A stretch of 7,466 bases of DNA from a bacterium (GTDB lineage: Bacteria; UBA9089; CG2-30-40-21; SBAY01): the NCBI GenBank assembly GCA_040757115.1, contig JBFLYA010000183.1, positions 1-7,466 of the forward strand, written 5' to 3'. The position numbers and the translations under genes were made by a program. This document shows positions 1 to 7,042 of the stretch, one piece after another. The stretch's first letter is position 1, and each line of letters starts with the position of its first letter. The notes under the pieces are model-generated. The model saw only the letters and a program-made list of their open reading frames with translations. It made no database searches and was not told the origin of the DNA.

Positions 1-183
1 GATATTATTAAAAAAATTGAAATTAATAGAAACTAATAGAAATTTATGGAAATTTGTTGTTTTCCACAATCAATTTCTACCTATTTCTATAAATTTCAAT
101 CTATTTCTATTATCTTATCTCCATATCCCCCTTATCTCCTTATCCCCTTTTTTACACTGCTGATACATAACCTGAACGGTTAC
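1..183. mobile_element. Miniature inverted-repeat element, copy A, left end cut by window
   Basis: This non-coding stretch aligns over its whole length with 1259-1442, with about 11 substitutions and one 1-nt indel (about 93% identity by eye), in the same orientation. It ends at 170-183 in ACCTGAACGGTTAC, the same right terminus as the intact copy. Four GAAA motifs at 19, 29, 39 and 49 mirror four TTTC motifs at 74, 84, 94 and 104, forming a large imperfect hairpin. By comparison with the intact copy, about 56 bp of its left end lie outside the window. The next 8 bp, ATTTTTTA (184-191), should be its target duplication and include the stop codon of the neighbouring gene. There is no coding capacity. 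Sequence and structure are seen directly; mobilisation by an IS66-type transposase is inferred. Confidence 0.85.
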
Positions 184-188
184 ATTTT

Positions 189-1124
189 TTAGAACTTAGT
201 AATGAATGAAAATCTATGCGAATTGTCGAAATCCGGGTGTGATATGTAGCCATAATCTACCGAAACCACAATTCCTTCAAAATATCCCTCTCCGGTGCTT
301 TTAAATCCAACTCCTGCTGAGTAGCCTGTTTGTTGGTTATATCCGAGTCTAAGACCAAGTGATTGAGTCAACCAGTATTCAATGCCGCTTTGAAAATTAA
401 TAGCATTATCCTTCGGCATATCTATATCTAATGCCACTAAAGTCTTTTCTCCAAATAACTCAGGTTTGTAACATGCACCTAATTTTATATTGAATGGCAG
501 GTCATTTTTTGCATCTGCGGTTTTTAATTTTGGACCTAAATTCTGGATATTTAATCCAAAAGAGGTCTTTTTTGTATAATGAAAGAGTGCTCCCAGGTCC
601 ACGGCGATGCCTGTGCCTTTATTACTGGCATAGTCTTGTTTAATCGTTTTTAGATTAAATCCAACAAGAACATTTTTAGGAATTAATAACTCTAATGCGT
701 AAGATAAACAAAGGGCTAAATTATCTACTTCTAATGTTGTGGTTGGATTGCTGGCATTATCCCGACCATCAATACCACCTGCCCTTAACATAATTAAACT
801 TACACCCATAGCTCTTTTTATGTTATTAATTGGTGGAAGTGGTTGTGAATAGGCAAGGAAATTAGTTTTTATATCCTCAAACCATATCGTATGAGCGGCG
901 GTCATTTCTTTTGATTTGAGTTGGACAAGTCCTGCGGGATTCCAATATGTGGCATTAATATCATCGGCAATGGCTACCCCCGCACCACCCATACCAATGA
1001 CTCTTGGTCCTTGCCCTATCTTTAGAAATTGCGCGGTAGCGATACCTACATTATCATCCCCTGCATAACTAATTACTGGCTGACTGAAGATTAAAATGCT
1101 CATTAATAATACTAACTTTTTCAT
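189..1124 (-). CDS. PorV/PorQ-family outer-membrane beta-barrel protein
   Basis: This 311-residue protein is probably an outer-membrane barrel. Residues 1-21 form a signal peptide (KK, hydrophobic core, likely cleavage after SYA). Residues 40-65 carry the family signature, with GMGGAGVAIADD followed by YWNPAGL. A second typical stretch, NIQNLGP then DLPFNIKLGA, lies at about 192-217. The chain ends in HRFSFITKF, and a terminal Phe is characteristic of Bam-inserted barrels. In type IX secretion PorV binds C-terminal sorting domains and carries cargo to the cell surface. Many candidate phyla carry relatives of uncertain role, so PorV and PorQ cannot be told apart here. The ATG start has a strong AAGGAGG site (1134-1140) 9 nt upstream. 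The gene is bracketed by two miniature elements, and its TAA (189-191) lies in the presumed target duplication of one of them. Family assignment is strong; a role in exporting the 1709-residue neighbour is inferred from proximity. Confidence 0.9.
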   Translation of the reverse strand: MKKLVLLMSILIFSQPVISYAGDDNVGIATAQFLKIGQGPRVIGMGGAGVAIADDINATYWNPAGLVQLKSKEMTAAHTIWFEDIKTNFLAYSQPLPPINNIKRAMGVSLIMLRAGGIDGRDNASNPTTTLEVDNLALCLSYALELLIPKNVLVGFNLKTIKQDYASNKGTGIAVDLGALFHYTKKTSFGLNIQNLGPKLKTADAKNDLPFNIKLGACYKPELFGEKTLVALDIDMPKDNAINFQSGIEYWLTQSLGLRLGYNQQTGYSAGVGFKSTGEGYFEGIVVSVDYGYISHPDFDNSHRFSFITKF

Positions 1125-1146
1125 TATAAATAACCTCCTTATTTTT

Positions 1147-1182
1147 GGTAATTGGTAACTGGTGAATGGTAATTAGTTACCA
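1147..1182. repeat. Heptanucleotide tandem repeat plus small hairpin in the PorV-like leader
   Basis: Four degenerate 7-bp units run head to tail: GGTAATT (1147), GGTAACT (1154), GGTGAAT (1161) and GGTAATT (1168). They are followed at once by the inverted form AGTTACC (1175-1181). TGGTAACT (1153-1160) and AGTTACCA (1175-1182) can pair as an 8-bp stem with a 14-nt loop. The array sits 6 bp upstream of the ribosome binding site of the PorV-like gene, so unit-number change could alter leader length or structure. The repeat is seen directly; any regulatory effect is inferred. Confidence 0.75.
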
Positions 1183-1194
1183 TTTAACCGATTA

Positions 1195-1202
1195 CTTACT
1201 TT
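1195..1202. repeat. 8-bp target-site duplication, left copy
   Basis: CTTACTTT lies immediately outside the left terminus (1203) of the intact miniature element and is repeated exactly at 1443-1450, immediately outside the right terminus. Perfect direct repeats abutting both inverted-repeat tips are the footprint of a transposition event. Eight base pairs is the duplication length reported for the IS66 family. Confidence 0.9.
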
Positions 1203-1442
1203 GTAAGCGTTCAGGTGGTGTAAGAAAAGGAGATATGGAGATAAAGGAGATAAGGGGGGATATTATTAAAAAAAATTGAAATTAGTAGAAACTAATAGAA
1301 ATTTATGGAAATTTGTTGTTTCCCACAATCAATTTCTACCTATTTCTATAAATTTCAATCTATTTCTATTATCTTATCTCCATATCTTCCTTATCTCCTT
1401 ATCCCCCTTCTTACACTTTTAATGTATAACCTGAACGGTTAC
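1203..1442. mobile_element. Intact 240-bp miniature inverted-repeat element (MITE), copy B, IS66-like ends
   Basis: The termini are GTAAGCGTTCAGGT (1203-1216) and ACCTGAACGGTTAC (1429-1442), which are inverted repeats matching at 13 of 14 positions, flanked by perfect 8-bp duplications. The interior has no open frame. Its left half is purine-rich, with GGAGATA at 1229, 1237 and 1246, then GAAA at 1278, 1288, 1298 and 1308. Its right half is the pyrimidine-rich mirror, with TTTC at 1333, 1343, 1353 and 1363. The arms and the ends share the same centre, about 1322, so a transcript would fold into one very long hairpin with a short loop around TTTCCCA. GTAA tips and 8-bp duplications are known traits of IS66-family elements, so a non-autonomous IS66-type derivative is likely. 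It lies between the coiled-coil gene and the PorV-like gene and may attenuate or process a shared transcript. Confidence 0.9.
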
Positions 1443-1450
1443 CTTACTTT
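1443..1450. repeat. 8-bp target-site duplication, right copy
   Basis: This CTTACTTT is an exact direct copy of 1195-1202 and directly abuts the right terminus of the miniature element at 1442. Removing the element and one copy would restore the pre-insertion spacer between the coiled-coil gene and the PorV-like gene. The remaining 42 bp up to the coiled-coil stop codon hold no clear terminator. Confidence 0.9.
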
Positions 1451-1492
1451 AATAATTTCGTGAAGCCCTATTTGGTTACAGATAGAAATTTA

Positions 1493-1870
1493 TTAAGCCG
1501 CTATTTTCTCTTTTTTCAAACTCTTTCCTATTAATAACTCTAATCTATTGACCCTTCTTTCTAAATCAGGTTTTAATAATATTTCTCTTTGTCCGGTTTT
1601 AATTTCATGAATATCCCCAACCATTCCTTTTTGTTCGACTTTAATCTCGTGAATCTCCTTCTGAATCGCTTCAAATCGGATATTCATTTCCTGGCGTAAA
1701 TCTCTCATTTCCTCACGAAGTAATCTTATTTCTTCCCAAAGCCGGGTAAATTCCTGTTCATGAGACTCTAATTGCTTTTTTATCGCCTTTAGTTCTGGGA
1801 CTAAAAGGTCTTGAATTACCTTACGAAATCCTGTAACTATCTCACTGATTTCTTTTATTTCATTAGCCAT
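1493..1870 (-). CDS. Small coiled-coil protein of unknown function
   Basis: I do not recognise a named family. From the chosen start the protein has 125 residues, no signal peptide and no membrane segment, and is rich in Glu, Lys, Arg, Leu and Ile. Residues about 25-98 are a strongly predicted coiled coil, with heptad-like spacing through LKAIKKQLES, LWEEIRLLREEM and RDLRQEM. A 14-residue internal repeat (71-84 and 85-98) contains IHEIKVEQ and IHEIKTGQ. A short basic segment, DLERRVNRLE, follows near the C-terminus. The frame stays open upstream to a TTG at 1892-1894, which would overlap the preceding gene. The ATG at 1868-1870 is preferred: it lies 10 nt after that gene's stop codon and has AAAGGGA just before it. 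Tight spacing implies co-translation with the large secreted protein. A cytoplasmic oligomeric scaffold or regulator is possible but unproven. Confidence 0.75.
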   Translation of the reverse strand: MANEIKEISEIVTGFRKVIQDLLVPELKAIKKQLESHEQEFTRLWEEIRLLREEMRDLRQEMNIRFEAIQKEIHEIKVEQKGMVGDIHEIKTGQREILLKPDLERRVNRLELLIGKSLKKEKIAA

Positions 1871-1880
1871 TATTTTCCCT

Positions 1881-4800
1881 TTATTGAACCACAATCAATT
1901 TTTTGGTTACCGTTACCTCTCCTGATTCATCAGCCGCTGTAAGTCTATAAATATATAATCCTGTAGCCACTTTTTTCCCGGCATTATTTTCACAATTCCA
2001 GAAAATAGCATCATTACCCGCTGGATATACACCATGACTTCCTTGTTTTCCTTGAGGAGATGCAGACGAATATTCTTTAGTCCAAACTTCATCTCCCATA
2101 ATCGTATATATTTTAAGAGTAACTTTTGCATCTCTAATCAAGTCATATCTGAAGGTGACTCTACCACCTTTAGTCGGGTTGGGATATGCAAAAACACTTT
2201 CTTTGAATGTTTCTGGTTTTTCTGTTATTTCCGGGATAACATACATAATCGCATACATCTTTCGAATAATCTTTGTCTTGTAAGTCATTTGTTTATTATC
2301 TTGGTCCAGGTGGGCTGTAGTAATTTTTGCCCAATTTGTTCCATCGTATTCATAGATTGCCAGGTCTGCTTCTGTAAGAGAGCGTTGGGATAAATCCTTT
2401 ACATCATCCTGGGTATAATACATAATAAGCTCAACTTCGTTATTAAATACCATTGTCTTTACATCTGGTGTGTCCTTAAGGAAGAATTGGACTACTGGTT
2501 TAACCACTACATAGCCAGTTCTTGTTGTAGTAGAAGTTCCAGCGGTTACAGTATCTGTTCCTACAGGAGAACCATTAACCGTAGTAGATTCCGGAATCTT
2601 TAAGCAAGTAACCCATTTTTTATATTGATAGTGATAATATTGAACCTCTACTGCCTTAGGCGTAGAATACATAATGGCATAGGAATCTTCTAAACTTACA
2701 TCTGGATATTCAGGTAAATTCACTGTAATTTTATTATTGTTTTTATCTATATCATTAACTCCACTTATTTTCTCCCACATTGTTCCATTATATCTCCAGA
2801 TAGCTAAATTGTCCTCTGTAATTCCTATTGGTAATGGTAATTTATGTCCATAATACATTGTAAGGGAAATATTACCTACGGGGGGGTCTAATGTTATATC
2901 AGTATGTTCAGTGTTAAACCACCAAAATTCTATGGCCGGGTCTATTGCTGTATAACCTTCATTTGGTGTAATAGTTCCCTGCTTAATACTAATAGTATTA
3001 GTACTCACTGTTACGCCGCTGGTAGCATAAGTATCAGCCTTTGTATCAGGAGGAATTTCCAGATAGGTTTTAGTCCCAAGACCTGGATAATTAAAATAAA
3101 CATATATATAACCCTCTACACTGACATAAAAGGTAAGTTTTGGGCTATAACTATTATTACCTGAAGGGGTTTTATCCCATGCCTCTACCCAGATGGTATA
3201 AGTTCCTCCTTCATCAATGGTAAGGTTCTCATATATTATTCGGCCGCTATTTTCGGTTTCATTAATTTTTTCTTCTCTTCGACTACCACCAAATAATTTA
3301 TTTGGTTCATCTTCTTCCCCGGTAGATTGTTTCTTGACTATAATTTTTGATGATGCAAAATCTACCTTTGACTTACCAGTTTCGATTTCTGACAAAGTTA
3401 CTGTAATCTTCTGAATTACATTTGGTCCAAAAATATCTTTGTCTTTTAACACCGTACTGTCCACTAAAATGTCAAATATTTCAGGTCCCATTCTATCTAA
3501 TATCGTAAAGGTAAATATTTGAGGCGTATCATCTGCACCATTTTTAGCATTGTCCACAGGTTTTACTTCAATCGTATAGTCATCTGGTAGAGTTAAGGGT
3601 GTTTCCAAAGTCCACTTTACGGTATCAATACCATTATTTGATGGCACACCCGGCATAACCAAACCAATAGAATTTTTAAGTATAATAGTAGATAAGCCAA
3701 AATCAATTCCTGCCCCACCCTGGTCCATTAATTGAGCAGAGATGACAGATATATTCTCAGTTGGTTCATGGATAGTATTCGCCCCCGGGTCGGTCATAAC
3801 TATTACCGGTGCTATATAATCTGGTTTGATAATTGGAGAGTGAATTACTTCTACCCTACCTTCAACTGATTCAGAGGTTCTACTATATCCTTTTGCATGA
3901 TTTGGTTTTTGATGCCACTTCTCGGCTATTGGATTTTCAGCCGGATCTCGAACATAATCTATAAATTTCCAGCACGAACCTACTAATTCTACTTGCATTC
4001 TTATAATATATGTCCCGTTTGGAATATTCCAATCCTTGATTCCAACACCCCAATCAATATAATATTGATTTTCATCTAAAGGGTCTCGCTGAAGAGGAAC
4101 TAATGTATTCCAGTCATTTCCTTTATTTCCATCTCCCTCATCCGGTAAATCAGTGCCAAGTTTAGGATACCACCCCCAGCCTGTCTCTGTTCCAAAAGGG
4201 CCTGTATAATAATTAGGATAACCATTAGTAAACGGGTCATCATCTGAATCCCCTGTATTCAAATCAGGTAATCCTAAGGGTCTTAATTCATTCCCCTGGG
4301 CATCAAAACAGGTAAAGTCAACTAAAAGATAAGGTAAGGTGTAAATATCTTCTGAATCCATCTCAAATCCTAAATTTTCTAATTGAGACTTTGTTGCCTC
4401 TACTGTAACATGAATATTTGTCCAGAAATCGGTATCATCTTCTATCTGAGGGGTAGGAGTAAATTCAGTTTCATCAATCTTCAATTCTGTAATGGTAATG
4501 TTAATAGTACTTGCTTTTATTGCTCCAATTCTTTCTGTCGCTTTATTCCCAGCTGTATCAACAGCATTAATCTTAAAGGTATAGTCTCCATCTTTCACTA
4601 ATCCTCCACACAAATTCTTTCCATCCCATGTTGCTGAACAATTATCCCCATATTGAGGTTCAGGAATAGTTAATATTCTAATCCGGTCGTTGTCCTTCCA
4701 TATTTCTATTGTTACCTTAGACCCTATTTCTAAGAGGGTATATTTTATAGTTACATTTTCAGAGCCTGGTCTAAATATACCAGGGAAGGCACCAAAGTTA

Positions 4801-7010
4801 GTAATAACAGGTGGAGTAGCATCAATTACAATTTCCTCTTGACTGCGTATGCCATTATTTTCAGCATTGTTACCTGCAGAACTAAAATAACCATAGAAAT
4901 AGCTTGTTGTATCGTCTTTTTGTTTTATAGTATATAAATTAGAATATACACCATCTCCGGCTATTACATCTTTATGAGTAACAGCTCCATTATCATAAAG
5001 AGAAATACCTTGCACAATTAAACCCATATCAGTGTAGGCTGCTCCTCCCATAGCAAAAGAGGCAATTATACCTTTAATCTCTCCCAGTCCCTGGTAATCA
5101 TTGACTAATTTACCAAAATAAATATTAGCATTAGAAGCCTCAAACCTACCACTTTGTGAAGCAGTTCCTAACCAGATATGGGCATCATTATTATCATATA
5201 CTACCACCATTGTTCCTGTAGCTATTCTTGGATCCTCAAATATTACCGCCGTAGTCGTTCGCGTTGGCTGTCCCAGTGTATTTAATATGTTTACTGCCGT
5301 TAGATTAATAATAACCTCATCATCTATTTTCATTACTTTTTTAACCCAGGTACCTTCTGTGATAGTAGATGTGGCAATATTGTTATAATCAGATACCGGG
5401 AATCCGAAGAAAATATCGGCATTAGATACACTAATTTCTCCATCTTTACTTGCCGATGTTACCCAGCTACAAGAGTTATTTGTAATCTTTATCTTATCTC
5501 CTGTTTTAATATTATTTGAATAAATAGTCATAGTTGAAGTAGCCAGGGTAATATTATTTATTGTGAATGTCCCATTTTCTGGAGTTAATGTTTTTAATCT
5601 AACAATTCTTGCTCCCGAGACAGGGGGGAACTCATTACCTCGCAAGGCAATAGTCCCAAAGATTTCATTGTTATTAATTGCAGGATTACCTGCTTTATCT
5701 TCAAAATAAGCCGAGTAGGCAAAAGTTCCCACATCTGTTTGGACAACTTTATAGTATTCCGCATATATTCCATTTCCACAGTCAATTAAATCTAATACCC
5801 TTGCATCAAAACTACATATTCCTATTCCCCCATCTGACTCTACTGAGTTGGTTCCAATCCAATCGGAAGATTGAAGCACGAAAATAATCTCCTGGTCCCG
5901 ATAGCATGGATTTCCACCACTGTTATCTATCAGAAAATCAATCCTCGGTGGGGTATTATCTATCGTGACTAAGACAGTATCTTCCGCGGAATTACCTGCT
6001 GGGTCCTCTGCACTTAAATTTATTGTATGGGTACCTTCATCAAAAGCTACTCCATTTTCATCTAATCCTCCCCATATTACCCATTCAAAATAGTTCTGGG
6101 GTATAGTTCCGGTCCCTCCTAATAATATTCTTCCGTCTATACTTAATTGATAAGATATAGGGTCTAATTCGTCATTTTGTAAAATAATAGTAGTAGTATC
6201 CTGTATTCCTGTTGAGGTGCCGGGAGAAAAAACATCATCGGATAAAGAAATGAATACTTTCATCGGAGCAGTTCTATCTATCCAAACATAACAAGTCTCT
6301 ATATTCGCTTGATTTCCTGCCTCATCCCATATATTTACCTGAACAGTATGTGTTCCTTCTAAGAAAGCCCTTCCATATTCATCGCATCCATCCCACACAT
6401 AAGATATATCAACATTTGCACTCATTGTTCCTGTTGGGTTAGAAGATGGTATCCTATTATCAATTAAAATCTCATATTTCCCCGTCTCATTACTTTTAAA
6501 TGTAATAGTTGTAGTATCTTTCTGACCGGGTGAGGATTGTGGGGAAAAATATGGCTCTGAAACCACTAAAGCCAAAATTTCAGGTTGTTTATAATCAGCC
6601 TGGATAGTTACAGTCCCCGGGTCACCACCATTATCCAGATCTACAACTATATCTGCAGTCTGGTAATTAACAAGTTGTAAGTTCTCATCACTCATTGCAT
6701 CAGTAGAAATTTTCTGGATTATTCCCGTATATGTCCCATCATTAATCATTACATCCGGATCCCATCCATCATCCCTAAGTGTAAGTGTAAAAGTAGAGCC
6801 TGCTCTCGGAACAATAGTTACTTTTTTCTCCCCTCCCGTCATAGTTCCAGCATTAGCGGTTACAATTGCACTAGCACCATCTTTAAAACGTATACTCTCT
6901 CTCCCATCGCTATGGTATGTCTTAACTACATCTTGCGCACTCCAGGCACCCTGATTACTGAATCCAACTAATAACAAACCAATAAATATAGATTTTGATA
7001 TACTTTTCAT
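1881..7010 (-). CDS. Giant secreted multi-domain Ig-like protein with FlgD/Por-secretion-like C-terminal domain
   Basis: This 1709-residue protein begins with a signal peptide (1-25, cleavage likely after AWSA). By eye its modules are: an N-terminal beta domain (26-140); two FlgD-like Ig repeats (141-248 and 249-355), each beginning with a YFSP or VFSP motif and DTTTI, then EGTHT and AGN, and ending in TAP or TPP; a divergent Ig-like unit (356-457); a segment with a duplicated motif (508-548 and 604-645, sharing NADIFFG/NANIYFG and SDY/NDY); a domain with DNG and GDGVYS like choice-of-anchor modules (655-735); a clear FlgD-like Ig (735-835, ATWDGKN then DGDYTFKINAVDTAGN); an unassigned acidic, aromatic region (836-1065); two Ig-like units (1066-1297); a duplicated beta unit (1298-1595, LAIWRYNGTMW and LAIYEYDGTNW); and a C-terminal domain (1601-1709) with YPNP, GLYIYRL and KKLIVV. 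That tail resembles FlgD_ig or type IX sorting domains, so surface export is inferred. It has 12 cysteines. The ATG has AAAGGAG (7021-7027) 10 nt upstream. Ligand or enzymatic activity is unknown; no catalytic domain was seen. Confidence 0.9.
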   Translation of the reverse strand: MKSISKSIFIGLLLVGFSNQGAWSAQDVVKTYHSDGRESIRFKDGASAIVTANAGTMTGGEKKVTIVPRAGSTFTLTLRDDGWDPDVMINDGTYTGIIQKISTDAMSDENLQLVNYQTADIVVDLDNGGDPGTVTIQADYKQPEILALVVSEPYFSPQSSPGQKDTTTITFKSNETGKYEILIDNRIPSSNPTGTMSANVDISYVWDGCDEYGRAFLEGTHTVQVNIWDEAGNQANIETCYVWIDRTAPMKVFISLSDDVFSPGTSTGIQDTTTIILQNDELDPISYQLSIDGRILLGGTGTIPQNYFEWVIWGGLDENGVAFDEGTHTINLSAEDPAGNSAEDTVLVTIDNTPPRIDFLIDNSGGNPCYRDQEIIFVLQSSDWIGTNSVESDGGIGICSFDARVLDLIDCGNGIYAEYYKVVQTDVGTFAYSAYFEDKAGNPAINNNEIFGTIALRGNEFPPVSGARIVRLKTLTPENGTFTINNITLATSTMTIYSNNIKTGDKIKITNNSCSWVTSASKDGEISVSNADIFFGFPVSDYNNIATSTITEGTWVKKVMKIDDEVIINLTAVNILNTLGQPTRTTTAVIFEDPRIATGTMVVVYDNNDAHIWLGTASQSGRFEASNANIYFGKLVNDYQGLGEIKGIIASFAMGGAAYTDMGLIVQGISLYDNGAVTHKDVIAGDGVYSNLYTIKQKDDTTSYFYGYFSSAGNNAENNGIRSQEEIVIDATPPVITNFGAFPGIFRPGSENVTIKYTLLEIGSKVTIEIWKDNDRIRILTIPEPQYGDNCSATWDGKNLCGGLVKDGDYTFKINAVDTAGNKATERIGAIKASTINITITELKIDETEFTPTPQIEDDTDFWTNIHVTVEATKSQLENLGFEMDSEDIYTLPYLLVDFTCFDAQGNELRPLGLPDLNTGDSDDDPFTNGYPNYYTGPFGTETGWGWYPKLGTDLPDEGDGNKGNDWNTLVPLQRDPLDENQYYIDWGVGIKDWNIPNGTYIIRMQVELVGSCWKFIDYVRDPAENPIAEKWHQKPNHAKGYSRTSESVEGRVEVIHSPIIKPDYIAPVIVMTDPGANTIHEPTENISVISAQLMDQGGAGIDFGLSTIILKNSIGLVMPGVPSNNGIDTVKWTLETPLTLPDDYTIEVKPVDNAKNGADDTPQIFTFTILDRMGPEIFDILVDSTVLKDKDIFGPNVIQKITVTLSEIETGKSKVDFASSKIIVKKQSTGEEDEPNKLFGGSRREEKINETENSGRIIYENLTIDEGGTYTIWVEAWDKTPSGNNSYSPKLTFYVSVEGYIYVYFNYPGLGTKTYLEIPPDTKADTYATSGVTVSTNTISIKQGTITPNEGYTAIDPAIEFWWFNTEHTDITLDPPVGNISLTMYYGHKLPLPIGITEDNLAIWRYNGTMWEKISGVNDIDKNNNKITVNLPEYPDVSLEDSYAIMYSTPKAVEVQYYHYQYKKWVTCLKIPESTTVNGSPVGTDTVTAGTSTTTRTGYVVVKPVVQFFLKDTPDVKTMVFNNEVELIMYYTQDDVKDLSQRSLTEADLAIYEYDGTNWAKITTAHLDQDNKQMTYKTKIIRKMYAIMYVIPEITEKPETFKESVFAYPNPTKGGRVTFRYDLIRDAKVTLKIYTIMGDEVWTKEYSSASPQGKQGSHGVYPAGNDAIFWNCENNAGKKVATGLYIYRLTAADESGEVTVTKKLIVVQ

Positions 7011-7042
7011 TTGTTTTTTACTCCTTTTTTTGAAATTTATCA

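Noticed and set aside
1125-1202. Sigma-70-type promoter for the PorV-like gene
   Set aside because: Only weak AT-rich hexamers with poor spacing are visible; none could be distinguished from the background of an AT-rich spacer.
1203-1442. Non-coding RNA gene
   Set aside because: The strong hairpin is explained by the inverted-repeat mobile element with target duplications. No promoter or terminator for an independent transcript was found.
1871-1894. TTG start extending the coiled-coil protein by 8 residues
   Set aside because: It would overlap the preceding gene by 14 nt. The ATG at 1868-1870 has a purine-rich site in front and starts a cleaner MANEIKE N-terminus.
1913-2131. 72-codon minus-strand frame inside the giant gene
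   Set aside because: It is an out-of-frame reading of the FlgD-like C-terminal domain, with no ribosome binding site or family signal of its own.
2034-2393. 119-codon open frame on the plus strand opposite the giant gene
   Set aside because: It lies antisense to the well-supported C-terminal part of the 1709-residue protein, has a cysteine- and phenylalanine-rich composition typical of reverse-complement frames, and shows no recognisable domain.
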